Shown here: piece by piece, positions 9,554-17,674 of the stretch
Layout of the letters: every line of letters starts with the position of its first letter
How positions within the stretch are numbered: position 1 is the first letter of the stretch
DNA from: Pantoea sp. IMH
GTDB lineage: Bacteria > Pseudomonadota > Gammaproteobacteria > Enterobacterales > Enterobacteriaceae
DNA length: 64,000 bases
Reading direction: 5' to 3'
Assembly: GCF_000599885.1 (NCBI RefSeq)
Contig: NZ_JFGT01000007.1
Span: forward strand, 62,001-126,000
Notes under the pieces: generated by a model
Databases searched by the model: none
Told to the model about the DNA's origin: nothing
The model's input: only the letters and a program-made list of their open reading frames with translations
Made by a program: the position numbers and the translations under genes

Positions 9554-10563
9554 ACCAGCTCCTCCGCAGGTTTAAAGCAGGCGCGCAGGCGACCCTCGCC
9601 AAAGGGCGTCAGCGGCGGTGCGTTTGAGCAAATTTCCATCGCATGGGGACAGCGCGGCTGGAACGGGCAGCCGGACGGCAGGCGTAGCAGATTCGGTGGG
9701 TTACCGGGGATCGTCATCAGCGAATCCCCTTCCGCATCCAGACGCGGCACCGCATTCAGCAGACCAATGGAATAAGGATGGGTTGGCTCGTAGAACACAT
9801 CTCGGGCTTTGCCATACTCCATGGTCCGTCCCGCATACATCACCAGCACCCGGTCGCAGATACCGGCGACGACGCCAAGATCGTGCGTGATCATAATGAT
9901 GGCCGTATTAAACTCTCTTTTCAGATCGTTTAGCAGCGTCATGATCTGCGCCTGTACGGTCACATCAAGCGCCGTGGTGGGCTCATCAGCAATCAGCAGC
10001 TTCGGCTTGCAAAGCAGCGCCATGGCAATCATGACGCGCTGGCGCATGCCGCCGGAAAACTCGTGCGGATACATTTTCATTCGCTTACGGGCTTCCGGCA
10101 TTTTTACCGCATCCAGCATACGGACAGATTCTTCAAAGGCCTCTGCGCTGCTCATCCCTTTATGAAGCTTTAACACTTCCATCAGTTGCTCACCCACCCG
10201 CATATAAGGGTTAAGCGAGGTCATGGGATCCTGAAAAATCATCGCCACCTGTTCGGCGCGCAGGTTGTTAAGCTGCTTTTCCGGCAGATTGAGGATCTCT
10301 TTGCCGTTGAACAGCGCGGAACCACCAATGCGGCCATTTGAGGCCAGCAGCCCCATCAGTGCAAACGCGGTCTGGGATTTCCCGGAACCGGACTCGCCGA
10401 CGATGCCGAGCGTTTCACCCGCACGCAGGTTAAAGTTGAGGTCGTTAACCGCCGTGACATCACCGTCCGGCGTGCTAAAGGTGACGCGCAGATCCTTCAC
10501 GTCAAGTAACAGCTCGCTTCCCGCTTGTTGTGCCATTGCTGGCTGTAATTCAGTTACGCTCAT
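9550..10563 (-). CDS. oppD: Oligopeptide ABC transporter ATP-binding protein OppD
   Basis: Second ATPase subunit of the peptide permease, 337 residues. Walker [10 protein letters not shown], signature [12 protein letters not shown], Walker [13 protein letters not shown] and the C-terminal [14 protein letters not shown] motif are present. It sits 11 bases after oppC and overlaps oppF by four bases. Confidence 0.97.
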   Translation of the reverse strand: MSVTELQPAMAQQAGSELLLDVKDLRVTFSTPDGDVTAVNDLNFNLRAGETLGIVGESGSGKSQTAFALMGLLASNGRIGGSALFNGKEILNLPEKQLNNLRAEQVAMIFQDPMTSLNPYMRVGEQLMEVLKLHKGMSSAEAFEESVRMLDAVKMPEARKRMKMYPHEFSGGMRQRVMIAMALLCKPKLLIADEPTTALDVTVQAQIMTLLNDLKREFNTAIIMITHDLGVVAGICDRVLVMYAGRTMEYGKARDVFYEPTHPYSIGLLNAVPRLDAEGDSLMTIPGNPPNLLRLPSGCPFQPRCPHAMEICSNAPPLTPFGEGRLRACFKPAEELV

Positions 10564-10574
10564 CGGGAAACTCC

Positions 10575-11483
10575 TTAACGGTCTTTCGGGTCGAGGGCAT
10601 CACGCAGGCCATCGCCAATAAAGTTAAAACAGAACAGCGTAATCACCAGAAAACCTGCCGGGAACAGCAGTAGCCAGGGCGAAACCTCCATGGAGTTAGC
10701 TCCGTCGCTGAGCAGTGCTCCCCAGCTGCTGAGCGGCTCCTGCGTGCCGAGGCCCAGGAAGCTTAGGAAGGATTCAAACAGGATCATACTCGGCACCAGC
10801 AGCGAGGCGTATACCACAACCACGCCCAGCACATTCGGCACAATATGGCGCAGAACAATACTGGCGGTTGAGACGCCGCCGACATGGGCCGCTTCGATAA
10901 ACTCTTTCCGCTTCAGGCTGAGCGTCTGGCCGCGAACGATACGCGCCATATCCAGCCAGGACACCAGTCCGATCGCCACAAAAATCAGCAGAATGTTACG
11001 ACCGAAAAAGGTGACCAGCAGAATGACAAAGAACATAAAAGGGAAGGAGTTAAGGATTTCCAGCAGGCGCATCATCACGGAGTCCGTTTTGCCGCCAAGA
11101 TAGCCCGCAAGCGATCCATAAAGCGTACCGACAAGCACGGCCACCAGCGCCGAGGCGATGCCGACCATCAGCGAAATACGTCCGCCAATCGCCACGCGCA
11201 CCAGCAGATCGCGGCCGGATGAGTCAGTGCCGAAATAGTGACCCACTTCCATTTCAGGTGGTGCCGACATCATTCCCCAGTCCGTTTCATCGTAGGTAAA
11301 AGCGGAAAGCATTGGGGCAAAAATGACAAACAGCGCAATCAGCAGCAGCACAATCAGGCTGCCCAGCGCCGCACGGTTATGGATAAAACGACGACGGGCA
11401 TCCTGCCACAGGCTACGCCCTTCGACTTCCAGCTTCTCGCTGAAGGCATCAAGAGCTTCGCTATTTTTCTTACTCAATAACAT
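10575..11483 (-). CDS. oppC: Oligopeptide permease membrane subunit OppC
   Basis: Inner-membrane permease subunit, 302 residues as in E. coli, with an N-terminal cytoplasmic segment (MLLSKKNSEALDAFSEKLEV), about six membrane spans and the EAA loop (EFIEAAHVGGVSTASIVLRHIVPN, shown here only by its motif) that contacts the ATPase. It forms the channel with OppB. 14 bases separate it from oppB. Confidence 0.97.
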   Translation of the reverse strand: MLLSKKNSEALDAFSEKLEVEGRSLWQDARRRFIHNRAALGSLIVLLLIALFVIFAPMLSAFTYDETDWGMMSAPPEMEVGHYFGTDSSGRDLLVRVAIGGRISLMVGIASALVAVLVGTLYGSLAGYLGGKTDSVMMRLLEILNSFPFMFFVILLVTFFGRNILLIFVAIGLVSWLDMARIVRGQTLSLKRKEFIEAAHVGGVSTASIVLRHIVPNVLGVVVVYASLLVPSMILFESFLSFLGLGTQEPLSSWGALLSDGANSMEVSPWLLLFPAGFLVITLFCFNFIGDGLRDALDPKDR

Positions 11484-11497
11484 GGCGAGCTCCGGTA

Positions 11498-12418
11498 TTA
11501 ATAACGAATTTTCGGATCGATGACCGCATAAAGCACATCAACGATCGCATTGAACAGAATAGTCAGCACACCCACTAAAATTGTCAGGCTCAGCACCAGC
11601 GAGTAGTCACGGTTAAGCGCACCGTTCACAAAAAGCTGGCCGATACCAGGCAGACCGTAAATGGTTTCAATCACCATCGATCCGGTGATGATGCCGACGA
11701 ACGCCGGACCGAGATAGGAAAGCACCGGCAGCATCGCGGGCTTGAGCGCGTGGCGCAGCACAATGCGGTGCATCGGTAAACCTTTCGCGCGGGCGGTGCG
11801 GATAAAGTTAGAGTGCAGTATCTCGATCATCGACCCACGCGTGATGCGCGCAATGCTGGCGATATACGCCAGTGAAAGGGCGACCATCGGCAGGATCATA
11901 TATTTCAGCTGGCCGCCGTTCCATCCGCCGCCAGGCAACCACTTCAACCCAATCGCAAAGATCAGAACCAGCAGCGGCGCCACCACGAAACTCGGTATGA
12001 CCACGCCGGTCATTGCCACCCCCATCACCGCAAAGTCCCATTTCGTATTCTGCTTCAGCGCCGCGATTACGCCCGCCGAAACCCCCAGCACCACGGCGAG
12101 CACAAAGGCCGCCAGGCCGAGCTTAGCCGATACCGGAAAGGCGTGCCCCACCAGATAGTTGACCGAATAGTCTTTGTATTTGAAGGAAGGCCCAAAATCA
12201 CCGTGAGCCAGCTGTACCAGATAGTTGGTGTACTGCTTCCACATCGGATCGTTCAGATGGTATTTCGCTTCGATATTCGCCATTACCTCTGCTGACAGCG
12301 TACGCTCACCGGTAAAAGGACTGCCCGGCGCTAACCGCATCATAAAGAAGGAGATGGTGATCAGAATGAGTAACGTCGGGATCGCTTCCAGAACACGACG
12401 AAAAATAAACTTTAACAT
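11498..12418 (-). CDS. oppB: Oligopeptide permease membrane subunit OppB
   Basis: Inner-membrane permease subunit, 306 residues, with about six spans. The N-terminus MLKFIFRRVLEAIPTLLILI is typical, and the coupling-loop segment IRTARAKGLPMHRIVLRHAL is conserved. It is separated from oppA by 82 bases that hold a hairpin. Confidence 0.97.
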   Translation of the reverse strand: MLKFIFRRVLEAIPTLLILITISFFMMRLAPGSPFTGERTLSAEVMANIEAKYHLNDPMWKQYTNYLVQLAHGDFGPSFKYKDYSVNYLVGHAFPVSAKLGLAAFVLAVVLGVSAGVIAALKQNTKWDFAVMGVAMTGVVIPSFVVAPLLVLIFAIGLKWLPGGGWNGGQLKYMILPMVALSLAYIASIARITRGSMIEILHSNFIRTARAKGLPMHRIVLRHALKPAMLPVLSYLGPAFVGIITGSMVIETIYGLPGIGQLFVNGALNRDYSLVLSLTILVGVLTILFNAIVDVLYAVIDPKIRY

Positions 12419-12467
12419 TGCCCGTACCTGCTGGCTTGTGCCTTAGCACTGCGTAAAATAGACACGA

Positions 12468-12491
12468 TGGGGGAAGCGAATCCCTCCCCCA
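12468..12491 (-). other. Intercistronic hairpin between oppA and oppB
   Basis: TGGGGGA and TCCCCCA form a 7-bp stem with a 10-base loop just after oppA. No T-run follows on the minus strand. In binding-protein operons such hairpins commonly protect the upstream message and reduce downstream expression, which would fit the need for excess OppA over OppBCDF. Confidence 0.5.
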
Positions 12492-12500
12492 CTTTTGCCA

Positions 12501-14132
12501 TTAATGTTTGATAATGTAGAGATTTTTGTCGTAAACATTATCCAGTGGATCTTTACCGGTATAGCCACCCACGTAAGGCTTCACCAGACGGGTGTTAACG
12601 TAGTAGTAAAGCGGGACAATCACGGAATCCTTATCGAGGATCTGTTCAGCCTTGGCATAAAGATCGCTACGGCCTTTCTCGTCACTGGCGCCTGCCGCAG
12701 CGGTCATCACTTTATCGAACTCCGCCGATTTGTAATGTGAGGTGTTGTTGCTGCTGTCGGAAAGCATGGTGTTCAGGAATGAAGTCGGTTCGTTATAGTC
12801 CGCACACCAGCCCGCACGGGCCACGTCGAAGTTCCCCTGATGACGGGTATCCAGGAAGGTTTTCCACTCCTGATTATTGAGCTTGATATCCACCCCGAGA
12901 TTTTTCTTCCAGATGGACGTCGCGGCGATAGCCAGCTTTTTATGCAGGTCGGAAGTGTTATAGAGCAGCTGGAAAGAGAGCGGCTTATCTTTGGTATAGC
13001 CCGCTTCGGCCAGCAGTTTTTTGGCTTCTTCGTTACGCTTTTCCTGTGACCAGCTGAACCACTCCGGCTTGATCAGCTCGGCACCGTCGGTCGCCGTCGG
13101 CGTGTAGCTATAGGCTGGCATCTGCCCCTGGGCCAGCACCTTGTTCACGATAATGTCACGATCGATGCCCAGCTTCAGGGCAGCCCTGACGCGCGGATCG
13201 TTGAAAGGCGGCTTCTGGTTGTTGATCTCGTAATAATAAGTACAGAGATAAGGGTCAACTTTCAGCTCTTTTGGGTTTTCCCGCTGAAGCTTTTTAAACA
13301 GCTCGATCGGCATATTGTTATAGGTCATATCGCTGCCGTCGCTGCTGAAGTAACGGTTAACATCGCTCACTTCCGAGGCGATAGGCAGGAAAGTGACTTT
13401 TTCGAGTTTCGTATTGACGTTATCCCAGTATTCCGGGTTACGCACCAGCACAATACGTTCGTTGATCATATGAGACTGCAGTTTGAATGCGCCGTTGCCC
13501 ACCCAGCTCTGCGGCTGCGTCCACTGCTCGCCCGCTTTGTCGATGGCCGGCTTATATACCGGAGACATGGAAGGGTGAATAAGCAGTTTGAAGAAATAAG
13601 GGACGGACTGGCTCAGCGTCACCTGCAGCGTATGGTCATCAATCGCTTTCACGCCCAGCTGATCGGGGCTTTTCTTACCGGTAATAATCTCATCCACGTT
13701 TTCCAGGTGACCATACTGCAGGTAGCTGGCATAAGGAGAGGCGGTTTTCGGATCAGCCAGGCGCTGCCAGCTGTAGACGAAATCCTGGGCAGTTACCGGC
13801 TCGCCGTTTGACCATTTGGCATTTTTACGCAGATGGAATGTCCAGACCTTGCCGTCTTTATTTTCCCAGCTTTCCGCCACGCCCGGGATTGGATGACCAT
13901 CCGGGTCGCTTATTACCAGCCCTTCAAGCAGATCGCGGCTGACGTTGGATTCCGGAACGCCCTCAATTTTGTGCGGATCGAGCGACTGGACTTCACCGCC
14001 GTTGCCCTTAACCAGTTCCTGCTTTGCCGCCAGCTCCACGCCCGCAGGCACGGTGGCCGCTATCGCAACATTGCCCGCCAGCGCGGTCATAATCCCAAGT
14101 GCTATCAGGCTTTTTTTCGTGATGTTGGTCAT
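12501..14132 (-). CDS. oppA: Periplasmic oligopeptide-binding protein OppA
   Basis: Captures peptides of about 2-5 residues in the periplasm and delivers them to OppBCDF. The 543-residue protein has a signal peptide ending near residue 26 (NVAIAATVPAG) and the SBP family 5 fold (NGGEVQSLDPHKIEGVPESN, GLVISDPDGHPIPGVAESW, GNFDVARAGWCADYNEPTSF). It is the first gene of the canonical oppABCDF order. The 163-bp leader separates it from a second oppA copy; E. coli oppA mRNA is a target of the small RNA GcvB. Confidence 0.97.
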   Translation of the reverse strand: MTNITKKSLIALGIMTALAGNVAIAATVPAGVELAAKQELVKGNGGEVQSLDPHKIEGVPESNVSRDLLEGLVISDPDGHPIPGVAESWENKDGKVWTFHLRKNAKWSNGEPVTAQDFVYSWQRLADPKTASPYASYLQYGHLENVDEIITGKKSPDQLGVKAIDDHTLQVTLSQSVPYFFKLLIHPSMSPVYKPAIDKAGEQWTQPQSWVGNGAFKLQSHMINERIVLVRNPEYWDNVNTKLEKVTFLPIASEVSDVNRYFSSDGSDMTYNNMPIELFKKLQRENPKELKVDPYLCTYYYEINNQKPPFNDPRVRAALKLGIDRDIIVNKVLAQGQMPAYSYTPTATDGAELIKPEWFSWSQEKRNEEAKKLLAEAGYTKDKPLSFQLLYNTSDLHKKLAIAATSIWKKNLGVDIKLNNQEWKTFLDTRHQGNFDVARAGWCADYNEPTSFLNTMLSDSSNNTSHYKSAEFDKVMTAAAGASDEKGRSDLYAKAEQILDKDSVIVPLYYYVNTRLVKPYVGGYTGKDPLDNVYDKNLYIIKH

Positions 14133-14158
14133 TATTTACCTACTCCAGTTTTATCATT

Positions 14159-14182
14159 GCTGATGTGCTTTCAGACATCAGC
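14159..14182 (-). other. Hairpin in the oppA leader
   Basis: GCTGATGT and ACATCAGC form a perfect 8-bp stem with an 8-base loop, 27-50 bases before the oppA start. A 13-base palindrome TCAGGTTACCTGA lies further upstream at 14209-14221. No T-run follows either. They could shape the oppA 5' untranslated region or be an operator; role unresolved. Confidence 0.4.
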
Positions 14183-14295
14183 GCCACCCTTTTAACGGGC
14201 TTTTCCTCTCAGGTTACCTGAACGTTGGCGCGCTGAGACGATGAGGTTTTATCCTGTCTGGTTTTAAGACGTCCGCCGGACAAATCGCGCCGGAC

Positions 14296-15930
14296 TTAAT
14301 GTTTTATGATGTAGTAGTATTTCAAGTCGGTCAGGTCCTGCGGATCTTTACCGGTAAAGCCGCCGACCCAGGGTTTCACTAAGCGCGCACTGACGCGGTA
14401 GTAAACCGGAATAATGGCCGAATCGCTATCCAGCTGCTGCTCCGCCTGCTGATAGACAGCCGCACGTTCAGCGTCAGGCACGTCCAGCGAGCGGGCCATC
14501 AGGGCGTCAAACTTCTCGCTTTTGTAGAAAGCGGTGTTATTCGTCGAGGTACTCAGCATGGCGTTCAGGAAGGTTGAAGGCTCGTTATAGTCGGAACACC
14601 AGGTGGCGCGGGCTACGTCAAACTCTCCCTGACGGCGCGTATCCAGCATCGTTTTCCACTCCTGATTATTCAGTGAAACGCTGGCGCCGAGATTTGATTT
14701 CCACATCGACGCGGCCGCAATAGCCTGCTTTTTATTCACATCAGACGTGTTATATAAGAGGGTGAAACGCAGCGGATTGTCCGCCGTGTAGCCCGCATCA
14801 GCCAGCAGCTTCTTCGCCTTCTCGTTTCGCTCAGCCTGCGTCAGCGCCATCCAGTCGGGCTGAGTAGAAGTCCCACCATTGATAAAGGGCGGCGTAAAGT
14901 TACCCGCCGGGATCTGCCCCTGCCCCATCACTTTTTCAGTAATAATGTTGCGATCCAGGGTTAGCTTCACCGCGGTGCGTACTTTAGGATCGTTGAACGG
15001 CGGTCGCTTATTGTTCAGCTCGTAGTAAAACGTGCAGAGCAGCGGGCTGATGCGGACCTGGCTGCCAAGCGTTTTTCGCAGCGATGGAAAGCGATCCGGG
15101 GGCAGCGCGCTGTTGGTGATATCGATTTCACCGCTGCGGTAGCGGTTCACGTCACTGGCTTCCGACGTCACTGGCAGAAAGGTTGCACGGTCGATTACTG
15201 AGCGGGCGTTATCCCAATATTGCGCGTTGCGTTGCAAAACGATTTTCTCGTTGATTACCCAGTCGCTGAGCGTATAGGCGCCGTTGCCAACAAAATGACC
15301 AGGTTGCGTCCAGCGATCGCCCCACTTTTCAATGGCGTTACGATTAACAGGCTTCAGGGAGGTATGGGCCGCCAGCTCAACAAAATAAGGGACAGGCTGG
15401 CTTAGCGTGACCTGAAAGTGGCGATCGTCCAGCGCTTTTACGCCCAGAGCAGAAGGAGGCAGTTTGCCCGCCAGGATTTCATCAATATTGGCTACATGGG
15501 CATACTGCAGATAGCTGCCATAAGGTGACGCTGTTGCCGGATCAACCAGGCGCTGCCAGCTATAAACGAAATCGCTGGCGGTGACGGGATCGCCATTGCT
15601 CCATTTCGCATTGTCCCGCAGGGTAAACGTCCAGACTCTCCCCTGCTGATTGCGCCAGCTTTCCGCCACGCCGGGCACCAGACGGCCTGCGTTATCGGTC
15701 GTGACCAGCCCTTCAAGCAGGTTCAGAATAATATTACTTTCCGGTACGCCTTCAATTTTCTGCGGATCGAGTGAAGATACCTCTCCGCCATTATTAATGA
15801 CGATAGTCTGGCTGGCGGCCAGCTCAACGCCGCCGGGAACGGTGGCGGCAAACGAATGGCTGGCGATAAGTCCTGTAAGCGCGACAGCGACTTTCCGGAG
15901 ACGTAAAACGCATTGCTCATTATGTTTCAT
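14296..15930 (-). CDS. Second periplasmic oligopeptide-binding protein, OppA paralogue
   Basis: A 544-residue SBP family 5 protein with a Sec signal (cleavage near SHSFAATVPGG). It parallels OppA throughout: NNGGEVSSLDPQKIEGVPES, VPGVAESW, WSNGDPVTASDFVYSWQRL, FDVARATWCSDYNEPSTF, and the same C-terminal YIIKH. It is closer to OppA than to MppA, because it keeps the SLDPQKIEGVPESN region that MppA has changed. It has no permease of its own, so it probably shares OppBCDF. Ligand preference is unknown. Upstream lie a sigma-54-type promoter, an FNR box and two NtrC-type sites, unlike the first oppA. The N-terminal region before the hydrophobic core is somewhat long. Confidence 0.93.
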   Translation of the reverse strand: MKHNEQCVLRLRKVAVALTGLIASHSFAATVPGGVELAASQTIVINNGGEVSSLDPQKIEGVPESNIILNLLEGLVTTDNAGRLVPGVAESWRNQQGRVWTFTLRDNAKWSNGDPVTASDFVYSWQRLVDPATASPYGSYLQYAHVANIDEILAGKLPPSALGVKALDDRHFQVTLSQPVPYFVELAAHTSLKPVNRNAIEKWGDRWTQPGHFVGNGAYTLSDWVINEKIVLQRNAQYWDNARSVIDRATFLPVTSEASDVNRYRSGEIDITNSALPPDRFPSLRKTLGSQVRISPLLCTFYYELNNKRPPFNDPKVRTAVKLTLDRNIITEKVMGQGQIPAGNFTPPFINGGTSTQPDWMALTQAERNEKAKKLLADAGYTADNPLRFTLLYNTSDVNKKQAIAAASMWKSNLGASVSLNNQEWKTMLDTRRQGEFDVARATWCSDYNEPSTFLNAMLSTSTNNTAFYKSEKFDALMARSLDVPDAERAAVYQQAEQQLDSDSAIIPVYYRVSARLVKPWVGGFTGKDPQDLTDLKYYYIIKH

Positions 15931-15982
15931 TAAGCGTGGATAACCTTTTTAAGAAACCGGAACGGGAAGAGAAAAACTCTTT

Positions 15983-15999
15983 TGCATATCCGGTGCCAA
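15983..15999 (-). promoter_or_regulatory. Sigma-54-type promoter of the second oppA
   Basis: On the minus strand TTGGCACCGGATATGCA carries GG and GC separated by exactly 10 bases, with TGGCAC matching the -24 consensus and ATGCA close to the -12 TTGCA. The predicted start is near 15972, giving a leader of about 42 bases before the ATG at 15930. The ribosome site is weak (AAGG at 15946-15949). Confidence 0.6.
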
Positions 16000-16152
16000 T
16001 TCTTTACCGAAAACGAGACGTTATCAGAGTGCGTCTTTTTACGCCAAAACAGCGCGTCGAAAATGTTAACTAATTCTCTTTTATCACGAGCGGCTGACAA
16101 TCAGAAGCGTTATTTAACATGTTGAATTAATCGCCATCCTGCTGATTTTCAA

Positions 16153-16166
16153 TTGATTAACATCAA
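16153..16166 (-). promoter_or_regulatory. FNR box upstream of the second oppA
   Basis: TTGATTAACATCAA matches every defined base of TTGATNNNNATCAA. A class II FNR promoter would start near 16118, with TTAATT at 16125-16130 (4 of 6 to TATAAT) as the -10. Just beside it GAGATT and AATCTC (16175-16190) form an inverted repeat. Not proven to act on oppA, but no other gene lies downstream on this strand before it. Confidence 0.5.
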
Positions 16167-16417
16167 AGAGGCGAGAGATTAATCAATCTCAGGAATGATC
16201 GAGTTCACAAAACTCGCAAAATAGGCAATTAAAGTAGCGCTACAGAATGAATCACCATAAACCCGTCTCATGCCAAACTGTTGTGCCACAAAGTTAGCAA
16301 GCTGGCCTATTTCAGCAATGTGATTAAATTAACATTCCGTTGTTAGTGATTGAAATCAGACAGGATTGCAGTAGTTACATTAATAATGACGCTCAGCCAT
16401 TAAGCTGAGCGAATAAT

Positions 16418-16465
16418 TGCACCATAAAAATGCATAAAAACCCCCTTAGCGCACCATTATGGTGC
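16418..16465 (-). promoter_or_regulatory. Tandem NtrC-type enhancer sites
   Basis: Site 1, GCACCATTATGGTGC (16451-16465), is a perfect match to the NtrC dyad GCACY-N5-RGTGC. Site 2, TGCACCATAAAAATGCA (16418-16434), has one perfect half and a degenerate half. Their centres (16458 and 16426) are 32 bp apart, three helical turns, the same spacing as the two strong sites of E. coli glnA. They lie about 450-490 bp upstream of the sigma-54-type promoter of the second oppA and just past the ychE terminator. Confidence 0.6.
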
Positions 16466-16481
16466 CTCACCTGATAGTTAT

Positions 16482-16512
16482 AAAAAAAAAAGCGCAGAAT
16501 ATGCGCTTTATT
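16482..16512 (-). terminator. Terminator of ychE
   Basis: On the minus strand the stem AAAGCGCA / TGCGCTTT with a 5-base loop is followed by a run of T (A residues 16482-16490 on the plus strand). It lies 30 bp after ychE and separates it from the regulatory region of the second oppA. Confidence 0.9.
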
Positions 16513-16541
16513 TTCAACAGGCAGTTTTGTTATAGCGTTGA

Positions 16542-17189
16542 TTAATGTACCAGCCCGGGGAATAGTGCTCTGATGCCGGTCACCACGAACTCGATGCCCA
16601 ACGCCATCAGCAGCAGTCCCATAATTCGGGTAATAACGTTAATCCCGGTTTGGCCCAGCAGCCTGACCATTAAGGGGGCGGCCCGGAACAGCAGCCAGCA
16701 GCAGAACGCGAACAGCGCAATGGCGAGGCTGAAGCCCAGCAGGTTAAGCCAGCTGTTATAACGTGTACTCCAGACAATGGTCGAGCTGATTGCGCCCGGG
16801 CCAGCCATCAGCGGCAACGCCAGCGGCACCACACCAATGCTTTCCCGGATTGCCGTTTCTGATTTTTCCTGCTTATTCTGTTTATCTTCGCCCAGTTTGC
16901 CGCTGATCATCGACATGGCGATGGTGACCACCAGAATACCGCCCGCAATGCGAAAAGAGTCAATTGAGATGCCAAATATATGCAGAATCGCATCACCCAG
17001 AAATAGCGATGTCCAGAGAATAATCGCCACCGAAAGGTTGGCCGTCATATTGGTTTTATTGCGCGCCGCAGCCGCCTGATAGCTGGTCATACTAATAAAA
17101 ACGGGGATGATCCCTACCGGATTCACCAGGGCAAATAGCCCCACAAAAAATTTAATATATCCGGAAAAGTCTAATATAGCCGGGTTCAC
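16542..17189 (-). CDS. ychE: MarC-family integral membrane protein YchE
   Basis: A 215-residue inner-membrane protein with six hydrophobic spans, MarC family (UPF0056). N-terminal FFVGLFALVNPVGIIPVF and central LPLMAGPGAISSTIVW are family motifs. The transported substrate, if any, is unknown. It lies between adhE and the opp genes as in E. coli. Confidence 0.94.
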   Translation of the reverse strand: MNPAILDFSGYIKFFVGLFALVNPVGIIPVFISMTSYQAAAARNKTNMTANLSVAIILWTSLFLGDAILHIFGISIDSFRIAGGILVVTIAMSMISGKLGEDKQNKQEKSETAIRESIGVVPLALPLMAGPGAISSTIVWSTRYNSWLNLLGFSLAIALFAFCCWLLFRAAPLMVRLLGQTGINVITRIMGLLLMALGIEFVVTGIRALFPGLVH

Positions 17190-17674
17190 AATCTGCTCCT
17201 GAGCGGGCGGGTTTTCTGGCGGGTAATTTAATGCAAAAGCGTTACGCTTACCATCATAAGCCGCCAGATTTTTGCCTGGTTTTAAGGCCGTAGCCCAGCA
17301 TAATCCGCCAAAGGAATACGCCGCTGTTGCCGTTCTGATGCGGCAGAGAGAGCGGGACTACCACCGATTTCCCGAAATTACCAAAAATCGCACAAAACGT
17401 GCGGCTGAAAGGTGTCAGCTTGGGCGTAACTTGATCCAGATCATACTTATATTACCCCATAGTGGGTAAGCTGCATTCATCAAAAGGAAGTGTGAAGCCC
17501 GCATTTTTTCCGTCCAGGCGGAGTAAAGCGGAGACTTTTTCAGTAAACCTGTAACGCGAATGCGTAAACCGGTGAAAAGTCACAGTGATTTAACTACAGC
17601 GTAACAGCGCGTGACTATACTCATAGGTTCAGACTTGTTTACTAATAGAGTTTAACTTCCATCAGGAGAGCATT
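17190..17674. other. adhE regulatory region (485 bp, no gene)
   Basis: No coding region is convincing here. On the plus strand the stretch holds an FNR-like site (listed separately) and the AGGAGAG ribosome site before adhE. The long leader fits the multiply controlled E. coli adhE promoter region, which is also large. Confidence 0.5.
17431..17444 (+). promoter_or_regulatory. FNR-like box upstream of adhE
   Basis: TTGATCCAGATCAT matches nine of ten defined bases of the FNR consensus. It is 231-244 bp before the adhE start. AdhE is a fermentative enzyme, so oxygen control is expected, but in E. coli the direct FNR effect is modest. Confidence 0.4.

Noticed and set aside
16250-16300. Second sigma-54-like element near TGGCACAACAG on the minus strand.
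   Set aside because: The spacing between GG and the next GC is 12, not 10, so it does not fit.
15931-16450. IHF site between the NtrC sites and the sigma-54-type promoter.
   Set aside because: Several AATCAA cores exist but none continues with the required TTR at the correct distance.
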